Of a DNA stretch of 64,000 bases, positions 51,508 through 60,113 are shown one piece after another. The notes beneath the pieces were generated by a model. It saw only the letters and a program-made list of their open reading frames with translations, did not search any database and had not been told where the DNA came from. The translations under genes were made by a program, and so were the position numbers. Positions within the stretch are counted from its first letter, which is position 1, and each line of letters begins with the position of its first letter. This stretch comes from Pseudomonas palleroniana (lineage in GTDB: Bacteria; Pseudomonadota; Gammaproteobacteria; Pseudomonadales; Pseudomonadaceae): positions 1 through 64,000 of the forward strand of contig NZ_PYWX01000071.1 of NCBI RefSeq assembly GCF_003031675.1. The letters are read 5' to 3'.

Positions 51508-51574
51508 TGTTCAGGCGTGAACACAAATGAACAACCTGGGGTTGACAATGAACAGTACTGAACAACACTGTTCA
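51508..51574. promoter_or_regulatory. array of six TGAACA/TGTTCA elements, candidate activator sites
   Basis: Six hexamers occur at 51508 (TGTTCA), 51518, 51528, 51549, 51559 (all TGAACA) and 51569 (TGTTCA). They form two triplets with exact 10-bp periods. They lie about 70-136 bp upstream of the predicted sigma-54 start site, the usual distance for enhancer-binding activators. The neighbouring activator gene at 51744 is the likely binder. Confidence 0.75.
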
Positions 51575-51604
51575 GACTTGATCGCCCACACAATGCAGGT
51601 CAAT

Positions 51605-51693
51605 TGTGAGAGGGGGCTTGGTCCCGATGGCGGTGTGTCAGTCGATTCATGGGTGGCGGTCGTACCGTCATCGGGAGCAAGCCCCCTCCCACA
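51605..51693. repeat. REPIN in the glpS/activator intergenic region
   Basis: Inverted arms TGTGAGAGGGGGCTTGGTCC and GGGAGCAAGCCCCCTCCCACA-like flank a short loop with CCGATGGCGG/CCGTCATCGG inner arms. This GGGGGCTTG type is a third REP class in the window. It lies between the activator sites and the activator start, so it may insulate the two divergent promoters. Confidence 0.85.
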
Positions 51694-51743
51694 TGACCGC
51701 TGGATTGTGCAAGATCCCATAACAATAAAAAGAAGGTCGCCCC

Positions 51744-53573
51744 ATGGCCGCTCCCTTGGCTCACGACACGCTTATCCAGGAATCCTGGCGCCGTTGCCGC
51801 GCCTTCGGCCTGGACCACCAGAGTGCTCCCAGCTTCGACCTGCTGCCCGCCGAGGGCATCAGCCAATTGCTGGAAAGCCAGCACTCTCTGGTGCAGACCA
51901 CCCATCAGGAAGTGCTGCCCTATTACGAAAACATCCTCAGTAACTCCAACTGCCTGATCATGCTGGCCGACAATCAGGGCCAGGTCCTGACCTCGTGGGG
52001 CACCCAGCGCTTTATCACGCCGACCCTCGCGCGTGGGTTCAATGCCGGGGCCAGTTGGCAGGAACGCGCCACCGGCACCAACGCCATCGGCACGGCGCTG
52101 GCCTGTGCCCAGGCGGTGCATATCGAGCACGACGAGCATTTCCTCAAGGCCAACCGCTTCATGACCGGCTCGGCCGCGCCGATCTTCGATGCGCAGCGTG
52201 AAATCATCGCGGTGCTGGATGTGTCCAGTGACAGCTACCTGCCCCCCTCCCACACCCTGGGCATGGTCAAGATGATGAGCCAGACCGTGGAGAACCGGCT
52301 GATCCTCAACCTGTTTCGCGGCGAACATTTCCAACTGACCTTCAACACCGGCCTGAACAACCTCGACAGCCAATGGGCGGGCCTGCTGATCTTTGATGAG
52401 AGCGGCCAGGTGCTGTCGGCCAACCGTCGCGCGGACAATTTGCTGGGCATCAGCCTGTCGCGAGTGATGATCGACAGTTTGTTCAAAGTGTCGTTGCTGG
52501 AGTTGCTGAACCAGCCGGAGGGGCTGCCGTTTTCACTCCAGGCCGCGGGACGCAACCGCTTCCAATGCGTATTGAAACGGCCGAAGAAAACTCCGGTGCA
52601 CGCCCGGGTCTTCACGGCGCCAGCGCCGAGTGAACCGACATCGGCAAGCCCCAGCGGGATTGGCCTCAACGCCCTGCACTTCGGCGATACCCGCGTGGAG
52701 AAAGCTGTGCGCCAGGCCGAGCGCCTGCTGGAGAAGGATATCCCGCTGCTGATTCATGGCGAGACCGGCGTGGGCAAAGAGGTGTTCGTCAAGGCCCTGC
52801 ACCTGGCCAGTTCCCGCAGCCGGCAGGCCTTTATCGCGGTGAACTGTGCGGCGATTCCTGCGGAACTGGTGGAGTCGGAGCTGTTCGGTTATGAAAAAGG
52901 CGCCTTCACCGGCGCCAGCCAGAAAGGCAGCATTGGCCTGATCCGCAAGGCCGACAAGGGCACGTTGTTCCTCGACGAAATCGGCGATATGCCGCTGCCG
53001 ACGCAGGCCCGTTTGCTGCGGGTGCTGCAGGAGCGCTGCGTGCAACCGGTGGGTAGCAGCCAACTGTTCCCGGTGGATTTGCGCATTCTCTCGGCGACCA
53101 ATCGCGTGTTGCGCGAGTGGGTGCAGGCCGGCCGCTTTCGTGAAGATTTGTACTACCGCATTGGCGGCCTGGCCCTGGAGTTGCCGCCCCTGCGCGAGCG
53201 CGCCGACAAGCAGGCACTGTTCCAGCAACTGTGGCAGCAACACCGTGAACCCAGCCAACGCGCCGGTCTAAGCGCTGAAGTGCTGAGGTTGTTCGAGCAA
53301 CACCCGTGGCCGGGGAACTTGCGCCAGGCCAGCAGTGTGTTGCAGGTCGCGTTGGCGATGGCGGAAGACCAGCCGGTGCGCCCTGAACACCTGCCGGATG
53401 ACTTTTTTGTCGACCTCAAAGGTGCTTCGCCACCGCCCCAGGCATACCCAGTTGATGACCTGGACCTGACACAACGCTTGAGGGCAGTGGGCGGGAACAT
53501 TTCCCACCTTGCTCGGGAACTGGGCGTCAGCCGCAATACCCTGTACAAGCGTCTGCGCCAGAACGACGGCTGA
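51744..53573 (+). CDS. sigma-54-dependent activator (AcoR-like)
   Basis: This 609-residue enhancer-binding protein has a GAF-type sensor region (about 60-200) and a PAS-like middle part (about 205-260). A central AAA+ domain (about 310-540) follows, with Walker A GETGVGKE, the sigma-54 contact loop GAFTGA and Walker B TLFLDEIGD. The C-terminal Fis-type helix-turn-helix ends ISHLARELGVSRNTLYKRL. All motifs for open-complex formation are present. The layout matches AcoR-like regulators that respond to small carbon compounds. It is divergent from the glpSTPQUV-type operon, whose promoter is of the sigma-54 type, so it almost certainly controls that operon. The inducer is unknown, with glycerol or a related polyol likely. 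Confidence 0.9.
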   Translation: MAAPLAHDTLIQESWRRCRAFGLDHQSAPSFDLLPAEGISQLLESQHSLVQTTHQEVLPYYENILSNSNCLIMLADNQGQVLTSWGTQRFITPTLARGFNAGASWQERATGTNAIGTALACAQAVHIEHDEHFLKANRFMTGSAAPIFDAQREIIAVLDVSSDSYLPPSHTLGMVKMMSQTVENRLILNLFRGEHFQLTFNTGLNNLDSQWAGLLIFDESGQVLSANRRADNLLGISLSRVMIDSLFKVSLLELLNQPEGLPFSLQAAGRNRFQCVLKRPKKTPVHARVFTAPAPSEPTSASPSGIGLNALHFGDTRVEKAVRQAERLLEKDIPLLIHGETGVGKEVFVKALHLASSRSRQAFIAVNCAAIPAELVESELFGYEKGAFTGASQKGSIGLIRKADKGTLFLDEIGDMPLPTQARLLRVLQERCVQPVGSSQLFPVDLRILSATNRVLREWVQAGRFREDLYYRIGGLALELPPLRERADKQALFQQLWQQHREPSQRAGLSAEVLRLFEQHPWPGNLRQASSVLQVALAMAEDQPVRPEHLPDDFFVDLKGASPPPQAYPVDDLDLTQRLRAVGGNISHLARELGVSRNTLYKRLRQNDG

Positions 53574-53603
53574 GCCCGCCCCGCTCATGCGTACCGCAGC
53601 CGT

Positions 53604-55715
53604 TCAACGCCAGCTCCATGACACGCCGGTGTAGATGCCTCGGCCATCCGCCGGGGTGGACCGGGCCAGGTCCATGCCTTTGTCGTCGTAACCCGGGGTG
53701 ACGGTATTGGCGTAGCGGCGGTTGGTGAGGTTGCGCAGGTCGACCCACGCCTGCCAGTCCTGCTTGGGCGCGTCGTAGCCGAAGGTAGCGCCCAGTGTGG
53801 TATACGCCGCGGCGTAGTAGGAATTGGCGTAGTCCACCGCCACCCGCGACGCATGTTCGGTGTTGAGGCTGGTGTACAACCCCGTCGGATGGCTGTAGCG
53901 CAGTTGCGCCTGGTAGTAGTGCTTGGGGATGCCCGGCAAGGTGTTGCCACCGAAGCGGTCGTCGTCGCGGTAGTGGAAGTCACTGAAAGTGTAGGCTTGG
54001 CGCAGGGCGAGCTGGCCGGTGCGACCACCGTCCCACAACGGGCTGAGCAGGCTCAGTTCCACGCCCTGATGAATCGTGGGGCTGGCGTTGTTTTCGGCGG
54101 TGATGGCATTGGTGGTAGCGGTCTGCGCCTGGGTTTCCACGGTGAGCAGTTCGTGGCGCACTTCGGAACGGTACAGCGCGAGGTCCCACTGGCCGAACCA
54201 TTGCTCGCCACGGCCGCCGACTTCCAGGGTGGTAGCGGTCTGGTTTTTCAGGCTTACGCCTTCACGCGCCAAACCCTTGGCCGGGCCACCCGCAAAATAC
54301 TTGTTGGAACCCCAGATCATCGACCACGCATGCGGCGGCTCGACCGAACGGCTCAGGTTGCCGTACACCTGCAATTGCGGGGTGAAGTCATAGCGCAGGC
54401 CGATACGTGGGGCGTAGTCCCAATCGTGCTGGCTGAGCGGCGCCTGGCCATCGGGATAGGTGACCTGGGTTTCGCGACGGGTGTAGATCGCCGCCAGGCC
54501 GGTGGTCAGCCACAGGTCGGGGACCAGTTCCAGGTCATTGCCGATATGCAGAACGGTGTCGGAGCCCAGGTAGCTGTAGTCGCGGGTCTTGGTGCCGGGC
54601 GCGTAGCCGGCGGTGTTCCCGGCAGGCGTGCGCACATATTCCGAGGCGCCGTTGTTGGGCATCGCCTGGGTGGTGCGCAGGCCGACCGTGGTGTTGCTGT
54701 CGTGACCGAACAGCGTGTCCTGGCGGATATAGTTGAGGGTGCTGCTGATATCGGTGTAAGCCACTTTCAGGCGGTTGGTGCCTTCGCGCAGGTCCATCGG
54801 GTAGTCGTGGTAAGCGAGGCCGACTTCGATGCGGGAATAGTCGTCCAGCAGCAAGGTGGTCTTGTTGGCGATCCAGGTGGAGCCGGGTTGCAAGCGCTTG
54901 GAATCACGGGCGACGTTGAGGCTGTTGGCCGCCCGCGGGTCGTGGCTGATCTGGGCGCGGGTGAGTTTGCCCGGGGTGTCGTTGGTGGTTTCGCGATAGC
55001 GCAAATAGAAACGCGTTTCCAGGTTGGGGTTGAAGCGATAGCCGAAGTTGGCGGCGACACCCTTGCCGGTGCCCGCACTCTGCTGCTGGTAGCCGTCGGA
55101 CGCCGAGTCCGTGAGGCTGATGTAATAATCCGCGTCCCCCAGGACCTGGCCCGAACTGATCTCACGCTGCGCGTAGCCGCGACTGCCCGCTTCATAGCGT
55201 ACCTGCAGCTTGGGCGCGTCGTAGCCGGTGCGGGTGACGTAGTTGACCGAACCACCGAGCGCCAGCGCGCCCTGATCAAACCCGTTGGCGCCCCGCAACA
55301 CCTCGACCCGGCTCTGCCACAACGGGTCCTTGAGTTCGTAGGGCGTGCCGCCAGGGCCGGTCAGTGGCAAGCCGTCGAGCATTTCATAAAGCCCGGAGGC
55401 ATGGGCGCCGGGGCTGCGGTTCAAACCCGAACCACGGATGGAGAGCTTTACGCCCTCGTTGTTGGCCGCCTTGGCATACACTCCGGCCTGATACTTGAAC
55501 ACGTCTTCGTTGCTACTGACGCGGCCCTGTTGCACGCTGTTCATGTCGATGAAATTGGTGCCGCCGGGCACGGCCTGGAGCTGGGCCCGGGCCACTTCAT
55601 CGGCACTGGCTTCGTTGCTGGTGACTTCGACCGGCGCCAATTGCAGCTCTTCGGCGTGCACCATTGAACTGAAGGCCAGAGCGGCAAAAAGCAGTGGAGG
55701 TTGTCGCAACAGCAT
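53604..55715 (-). CDS. TonB-dependent outer-membrane receptor (FecA-like)
   Basis: This 703-residue receptor has a signal peptide (about 1-22), a plug domain (about 40-170, with VYAKAANNEGVKLSIRGSGLNRS and VEVLRGANGFDQGALALGGSVNYVTRTG) and a 22-strand barrel ending in aromatic SWSWR. Such proteins import iron chelates or other scarce ligands with TonB energy. No N-terminal signalling extension is present, so it is not of the sigma-regulating type. The start is the ATG at 55715, which has AAGGA seven bases upstream; an earlier start at 55742 has none. No Fur-box-like sequence is clear upstream. The ligand is unknown, and the gene ends tail to tail with the sigma-54 activator. Confidence 0.9.
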   Translation of the reverse strand: MLLRQPPLLFAALAFSSMVHAEELQLAPVEVTSNEASADEVARAQLQAVPGGTNFIDMNSVQQGRVSSNEDVFKYQAGVYAKAANNEGVKLSIRGSGLNRSPGAHASGLYEMLDGLPLTGPGGTPYELKDPLWQSRVEVLRGANGFDQGALALGGSVNYVTRTGYDAPKLQVRYEAGSRGYAQREISSGQVLGDADYYISLTDSASDGYQQQSAGTGKGVAANFGYRFNPNLETRFYLRYRETTNDTPGKLTRAQISHDPRAANSLNVARDSKRLQPGSTWIANKTTLLLDDYSRIEVGLAYHDYPMDLREGTNRLKVAYTDISSTLNYIRQDTLFGHDSNTTVGLRTTQAMPNNGASEYVRTPAGNTAGYAPGTKTRDYSYLGSDTVLHIGNDLELVPDLWLTTGLAAIYTRRETQVTYPDGQAPLSQHDWDYAPRIGLRYDFTPQLQVYGNLSRSVEPPHAWSMIWGSNKYFAGGPAKGLAREGVSLKNQTATTLEVGGRGEQWFGQWDLALYRSEVRHELLTVETQAQTATTNAITAENNASPTIHQGVELSLLSPLWDGGRTGQLALRQAYTFSDFHYRDDDRFGGNTLPGIPKHYYQAQLRYSHPTGLYTSLNTEHASRVAVDYANSYYAAAYTTLGATFGYDAPKQDWQAWVDLRNLTNRRYANTVTPGYDDKGMDLARSTPADGRGIYTGVSWSWR

Positions 55716-55754
55716 GGGCAGGTCCTTGAAATACAGGGGCATGACAGGCCGTGG

Positions 55755-55775
55755 CCATCACGCGAACTGTGATGG
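55755..55775. promoter_or_regulatory. inverted repeat upstream of the TonB-dependent receptor
   Basis: CCATCAC and GTGATGG form a perfect 7-bp inverted repeat with a 7-bp spacer, 40 bp before the receptor start. It could be an operator or a hairpin in the 5' untranslated region. It does not resemble a Fur box. Confidence 0.4.
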
Positions 55776-55830
55776 GAAGACGGGGGACTGCCTGAGGTCA
55801 CGTCTTATTGACGCGCCGCCCTGCCGCCAA

Positions 55831-56130
55831 TCAATGGCTGCCCGACTGGCCCTGATCCGGCGAAGCTTGCAACGCCCTCATCAACTCATCCGCCTCCGAC
55901 CCCAGTGGGAACCTGAAGCCCTGCATTTCATCCTCGGCCAGTATTTCGGCGAGGGCGTCGCGTAACTGCGTTTCGGTCGGCGAATCGCGCAGCAGTTTGT
56001 GTGCGGGCAACAACACACTCGCGCCAACTCCTTGGACGCTCGCGGCGTCGATCACGGCAAAGAGGATAAATCGCAGGCGAATTTCGCGATCCGTCGGCCA
56101 AACCTTTTTTCGCTTACCCAAAGCACGCAC
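55831..56130 (-). CDS. hypothetical protein, 99 residues
   Basis: This short soluble protein would start with GTG at 56130. It shows an early basic part (RALGKRKKVWPTDREIRLR) and a helix-rich acidic part (LRDALAEILAEDEMQGFRF). I do not recognise a family and see no strong ribosome site. It lies between the TonB receptor and a lipoprotein gene in the same direction. Amino-acid composition looks natural for a real protein, but a spurious frame cannot be excluded. Confidence 0.45.
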   Translation of the reverse strand: MRALGKRKKVWPTDREIRLRFILFAVIDAASVQGVGASVLLPAHKLLRDSPTETQLRDALAEILAEDEMQGFRFPLGSEADELMRALQASPDQGQSGSH

Positions 56131-56265
56131 TCGTTTTTAAGAAAAGTCCGAGGCTATGGCCGACGGGGGCGGCGTTTCAAGGGAACGGGCAGCGGATCGT
56201 CCGATTCCTACGCAGGAAAAGGAAATGCCGCACTGTCAGATCGATGGAGGCTGCGGCGGTGCAGG

Positions 56266-57006
56266 TCACTGCACCGGCAAGAAATTCATCAGCAACAGAC
56301 TTTGCGCGTAATTGAGGCCGACGCGCCGATAACGCTCATCAAGGATCTGGGTCAGCAGGTCCAGGCGCGCGACAATCTTACCGAACTCAACGGCGAAGCT
56401 GAGGTTGCTGCCCTCCTCCGATATCTCGTTGGAGAACAGCAGCAATACGCCATTGGCATCCTGGCGCTGGCCGAGCAGCCAGGTGGCCTTCTCGATGTTA
56501 CGCGCGGCATTGCTGACAAACTGTGGGTTGATCGAGTCGGTCATATAAAACTGGGTGCGGCCACCATGTGCGGTCACGAGCATGCTGCCAATCGCATAAA
56601 TGAACGCGCCAACCCGGTCACCGCGAAATTCCGGGCTCAACGAATAGCTCAAGGCCGCCAGGTCACGACGCTCGCCCAACGCCGGCAGTGGCTGTTGGTT
56701 TTCGATGGCCTGGCGGATTTGCCGCGCCGCACTCACCGCATCCGGATAACCCGATTGACGCCACTGGTTGGGGTTGCGCAGATAGAGTTTGTTCATCAGC
56801 AAATAGAGGCTTTGCAGGTTGTCGCGCATGCCCAGTGTTGCCATGCGATCCACACTGGTTTGAAAGAACTCATCAGGCTTGCCGTTACTGAACTGCCTGG
56901 CGATATCGCGCCCTTGTTGCTGGCTGCAACCGGTCACACAGAGCACGCACAGCATTGCCAACCGCAGCGGCCATCGGGTGGTGAAAACAGTCAGCGTTCG
57001 ATCCAT
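56266..57006 (-). CDS. putative lipoprotein, 246 residues
   Basis: The product has a lipoprotein signal (about 1-25) with lipobox CVTGC, so it should be lipid-anchored in the envelope. The mature part is mostly helical and has motifs such as YSLSPEFRGDRVGAFIYAIGSML, MTDSINPQFVSNAARNIEKATWLL and LLFSNEISEEGSNLSF. I know similar uncharacterised lipoproteins in pseudomonads but cannot name a function. The start at the ATG at 57006 places the signal at the N terminus; a frame extending to 57096 adds an unrelated leader. The opposite strand carries a long antisense frame that I reject. Confidence 0.8.
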   Translation of the reverse strand: MDRTLTVFTTRWPLRLAMLCVLCVTGCSQQQGRDIARQFSNGKPDEFFQTSVDRMATLGMRDNLQSLYLLMNKLYLRNPNQWRQSGYPDAVSAARQIRQAIENQQPLPALGERRDLAALSYSLSPEFRGDRVGAFIYAIGSMLVTAHGGRTQFYMTDSINPQFVSNAARNIEKATWLLGQRQDANGVLLLFSNEISEEGSNLSFAVEFGKIVARLDLLTQILDERYRRVGLNYAQSLLLMNFLPVQ

Positions 57007-57174
57007 CGGTACCGGGTCAGGTTCTGCAGGCAACGCGCCGAATGCGCGTCGCCGGGACAGAGATAGATCAGGAAAATGTAGAAAAGTGCAGCGCAAGGGA
57101 TAACAGGACGGTCAGTTGCGCTTGCGCACCGCGATGACAAGGCTGCCGACCTTGGCAGCCAGTCAGGCCACATC

Positions 57175-58026
57175 TCAGGTTTTGTTGCAGCCGATGCGCG
57201 CAGGCAGTTGCCCCTGCTTCGCTTTCAACGCGGCTTGAACCGGTTGCGGCAGATTGCTCCAGAACGTCAGTCCGGATCGCTCCTCGATCTGGTTCACGGT
57301 CACTTGGTAATCGCAGAAAGCCGCGCCTTTCGGGGTTTCCTGGTTCATCACGAACGAGGCGTAAATGCCGTCCTGCGGCGAACTGCCGACAAAGATGATT
57401 TTCCAGTAGCCGCTGGGGATGGTGTGGACCTTGTTCGTACCGGGAAGCGTGCCGACAAAGTGCTCGTACAGTGGCCCGGTGACCACATACACCTGGTCCA
57501 CGCCGGGCTCTTTGGCGAGGTTTCTCTCCTGGTCTTCCAGGCGCGCCCAAGGGCCCTGGTTCAGATCAGCCTTCTGCGGGGTAATGTTCGACAAGTAATT
57601 GAGGGTTGGCCAGTCCGCCACACCGGCCATTGACGCGAGGTTGGCCTGATGGCCGCGGTCGACCTTGAGGGCGACATTGGCGCCGTTGTAATCCACGGGG
57701 TCGAGGGTTTCTCCGGGCGGAATATCCGGGTCCGTCGCCCAATTGCGCGCCCGGCCGCTCGCCGGTGTGTTCTTGGTGATTCGGTACGACACCCAGTTGG
57801 CGAACTTGGTCGAGCCGTTGTTGTTCAGGGTGTATGCCTGGCGATTCAGCGTCAGCGGACTGCCGCCGGTGGGGCAGCCTACGCCACAGTTATCGAACGC
57901 CGGCACCTGCCCCGGCATCGCCTGGATGGCAACCGCAGGCTCGCGTGTTCTATCGGTGGTGGTACAGGCGGCAATCAGCGGGATCAACAAAAACGGCAGG
58001 TGCTTGAACTGCAGACTTCCTTGCAT
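57175..58026 (-). CDS. DNA/RNA non-specific endonuclease (DRGH type), lipoprotein
   Basis: This 284-residue protein has an N-terminal lipoprotein-type signal (lipobox near IAACT at about 20). The NUC domain has the catalytic DRGH motif near residue 125 (KVDRGHQANLASM) and the downstream metal-binding Asn region (SNITPQKADLNQGPWARLEDQERN). It belongs to the NucA/Serratia nuclease family, which cleaves DNA and RNA using one magnesium ion. AAGGAG lies eight bases before the ATG at 58026, which fixes the start. Envelope location suggests nutrient scavenging or degradation of incoming DNA. No immunity inhibitor gene is adjacent. Confidence 0.88.
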   Translation of the reverse strand: MQGSLQFKHLPFLLIPLIAACTTTDRTREPAVAIQAMPGQVPAFDNCGVGCPTGGSPLTLNRQAYTLNNNGSTKFANWVSYRITKNTPASGRARNWATDPDIPPGETLDPVDYNGANVALKVDRGHQANLASMAGVADWPTLNYLSNITPQKADLNQGPWARLEDQERNLAKEPGVDQVYVVTGPLYEHFVGTLPGTNKVHTIPSGYWKIIFVGSSPQDGIYASFVMNQETPKGAAFCDYQVTVNQIEERSGLTFWSNLPQPVQAALKAKQGQLPARIGCNKT

Positions 58027-58229
58027 GGTGTAACTCCTTGTGGGTGAAGCAATCGTACCGATCATTCGGAAATCAGCTACAACGGTTCCTCCGTTGTCTG
58101 ACGCACGCATTCAACCACAAGAAGGTTTCAATGTAAGGACTGTGACTGTCTCGGGGAGGGTATTTTCTTCGATAGTGCGTAGGAAATGGCAGCCTGTAAC
58201 GCTACAGGCTGCCATCGACTGTTCAGGCG

Positions 58230-58463
58230 TCAGTCATCCCGATCATCGCGATCACGGCCGTGATTGCGGTCATACCGACGATCATCGTAGCGACGGCCTC
58301 GCCCCTGATCGTTGTCATCGCCCTGGTCGTAGTACCTGCGGTCATGATCGTAGTGCCTGTAATGATCACGGCCATACCCGCCGCCGTCGTCCCACACAGG
58401 CACACAGCCCCCCAGCAGGAGAAGGCCGGTGGTGGCCAAGAGTATTACTGCTGCGCGCTTCAT
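58230..58463 (-). CDS. small His/Asp/Arg/Tyr-rich lipoprotein
   Basis: This 77-residue protein begins MKRAAVILLATTGLLLLGGC, a clear lipoprotein signal with lipobox LGGC. The mature part is low-complexity, made almost only of Asp, His, Tyr, Arg and Gly (YRHYDHDRRYYDQGDDNDQG). Such tails are intrinsically disordered and could bind metal ions, but no function is established. The start at 58463 is chosen because it puts the signal at the N terminus. Confidence 0.72.
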   Translation of the reverse strand: MKRAAVILLATTGLLLLGGCVPVWDDGGGYGRDHYRHYDHDRRYYDQGDDNDQGRGRRYDDRRYDRNHGRDRDDRDD

Positions 58464-58532
58464 TCTGAATGTCCTGAAAGCTGGATTCACAAACCCCACC
58501 CAACCTGCGGTCCGGTGAGTTGCGAACGCCAA

Positions 58533-58982
58533 TTAGTGGGAAGTTGAGGTGCCGGCCTGACTCAGTCCCTTCAGGTTGTGATCCCCGGGCGTAGTCGCCG
58601 AGATCGCCGTGGCCTTGGATAGTCCCTGGGTTGTTTTGGAGTGCGCTACACCGGATGTGGCAAGCCCATGGCCCCGATCATTTTTGAGAGCGCGCCCAAC
58701 ATGATTGCCACTCACGCCGTGATCTCGAACCGCCCTGCCTTGATGGTCGGCTTCGTGACCTTCAGCGAGACCTTTACCCTCGGAGCCCGCCGCGTGCCCC
58801 GTGCCCGCATGCCCAGCCCCGCCGCCGTTACCGCCGCCACCGCCATGCCCGCCACCGTCTTTGGCATAGGCAGAGGCCATGACTGACAGTCCCGCAGGCA
58901 GCAGCGGTGCAGCCGCAAACAACATTGCGCACGACACAACGGCAACTAAGGATTTCTTTTTAAAACGCATGGAGGAGTCCAT
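58533..58982 (-). CDS. Gly/His-rich exported protein
   Basis: The product is about 149 residues with a Sec signal (MRFKKKSLVAVVSCAMLFAA, cleavage near ASAYA). A Gly/His-rich mature region follows (DGGGHGGGGGNGGGAGHAG) and then a His/Ala/Lys-rich part. No family is recognised. In-frame ATGs occur at 59003, 58982 and 58970 and none has a good ribosome site, so the start is uncertain; the shortest still keeps the full signal. It sits beside the His/Asp-rich lipoprotein in the same direction. Confidence 0.65.
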   Translation of the reverse strand: MDSSMRFKKKSLVAVVSCAMLFAAAPLLPAGLSVMASAYAKDGGGHGGGGGNGGGAGHAGTGHAAGSEGKGLAEGHEADHQGRAVRDHGVSGNHVGRALKNDRGHGLATSGVAHSKTTQGLSKATAISATTPGDHNLKGLSQAGTSTSH

Positions 58983-59168
58983 CGGGCTGGGGTTGAACTG
59001 CATGTCATATCTGACACACATTGTTACATCCAGTTCAATTCAAGCGACAAATGGATACGCAACAATCAATGCTGGCAATCGGGCAGGTCTGGGGCTAAAC
59101 GGGGAGCGCTTTTAAGGTAAAAGCCAGTCATCAATGACTGGCTCGAGAGAAGACGCAGGGCAGCAAGC

Positions 59169-59327
59169 TCAGGTTGAGCGCCCTTCACTGCGGTTTTGTT
59201 GTTTTTTAACGCCTTTTCCGGTCTTTCGTTCGTATTGATGGTGAATGAACCAGGCGACCAGAAGCACGCCAGCCAAGGAAAATATGAAAAGCAACAGCTC
59301 TATTGCGGTACCTTCATGTGAAAACAT
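59169..59327 (-). CDS. small single-span membrane protein, 52 residues
   Basis: The ATG at 59327 is preceded by GAGGA seven bases upstream, which selects it over longer in-frame starts. The protein has a short acidic N terminus (MFSHEGT), one hydrophobic segment (AIELLLFIFSLAGVLLVAWF) and a basic, Gln/Lys-rich tail (HHQYERKTGKGVKKQQNR). This is the typical layout of a small inner-membrane regulatory or stress protein. No known family is identified. Confidence 0.62.
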   Translation of the reverse strand: MFSHEGTAIELLLFIFSLAGVLLVAWFIHHQYERKTGKGVKKQQNRSEGRST

Positions 59328-59582
59328 GCTTCGTTCCTCGTCCTGAAGTCGCACGACCTGAAATTGATCGCGCCCTAAGCTGTTCGTAATATTTCGAACA
59401 TTTTCAGGGTAGTCGGCAAAAGCGGGTGTGGCAACCCTGAATTGCTTCGCAACCATTGATCTAGACGGGTTGACGATTGAATCCGGGGATAAGGAGCGGT
59501 GGCATGGGTATGCATATGCGTCCGGCGTCAAACCTTGCTTGCAACTTATTCGGCAGAGGCCGGGACGCATCCAGCCGATATC

Positions 59583-59990
59583 TCAGGACTCAGGTTCAAA
59601 CGAGTATTCAAATGACACTTGTGCCGGCTCCCCATGGCCTGCGACGTAGCTGCCATTACCGCCAAGCGCTACCAAGCCGCCGGTGCCCGCCCCCTTCACC
59701 ACACTCCAAGTGCTGCGCGCCTGGCCCTGCGAAAACGATCCAAAATGCCGAACGACAAATGTCCCACTCTTACCTGCAACCACCGCACAGATTCGCTCAA
59801 ACCCCACAAAACTAGCGGTACCATCATCGCTATAAGACATGAGGTAATCGACGCTGCTGGTTCCCTCGATGGCGCCGGCATAGGACTGCGTGACTTTGGC
59901 GTGAGAAAGTTTCGGAGAGCCCTCAAGTTCCTGGGACGGCTTTTCGTCCCAGCCAGTGATCTGAAACGTGCAGTTGACAGTGTTTTTCAT
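59583..59990 (-). CDS. DUF3224 domain protein
   Basis: This 135-residue protein matches DUF3224 by its whole pattern: FQITGWDEKPSQELEGSPKLSHAKVTQSYAGAIEG near the start, then SYSDDGTASFVGFERICAVVAGKSGTFVVRHFG. The fold is a small beta-barrel (allene-oxide-cyclase-like) of unknown function, often annotated with similar cytoplasmic proteins in soil bacteria. It has no signal peptide and appears monocistronic. The family call is firm; no function can be assigned. Confidence 0.88.
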   Translation of the reverse strand: MKNTVNCTFQITGWDEKPSQELEGSPKLSHAKVTQSYAGAIEGTSSVDYLMSYSDDGTASFVGFERICAVVAGKSGTFVVRHFGSFSQGQARSTWSVVKGAGTGGLVALGGNGSYVAGHGEPAQVSFEYSFEPES

Positions 59991-60113
59991 GGGTATTTGG
60001 CTCTGCTTACGGGTTGTTAGTGAGAGTGATGTAGCGGTCTATGCGGAGCGAATAAAAGTCCATCGGCCGAACAAGCAATGAACTCGATCAACGACCGTAC
60101 GAGACCTGAAAAA

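Noticed and set aside
51404..51568. N-terminal extension of GlpS to 51568
   Set aside because: It would place the sigma-54 promoter and part of the activator-site array inside the coding region and has no ABC-family similarity.
55999..57066. Plus-strand frame of 355 codons opposite the lipoprotein gene
   Set aside because: The minus-strand frame has a clear lipoprotein signal and natural composition, while this one has no recognisable feature.
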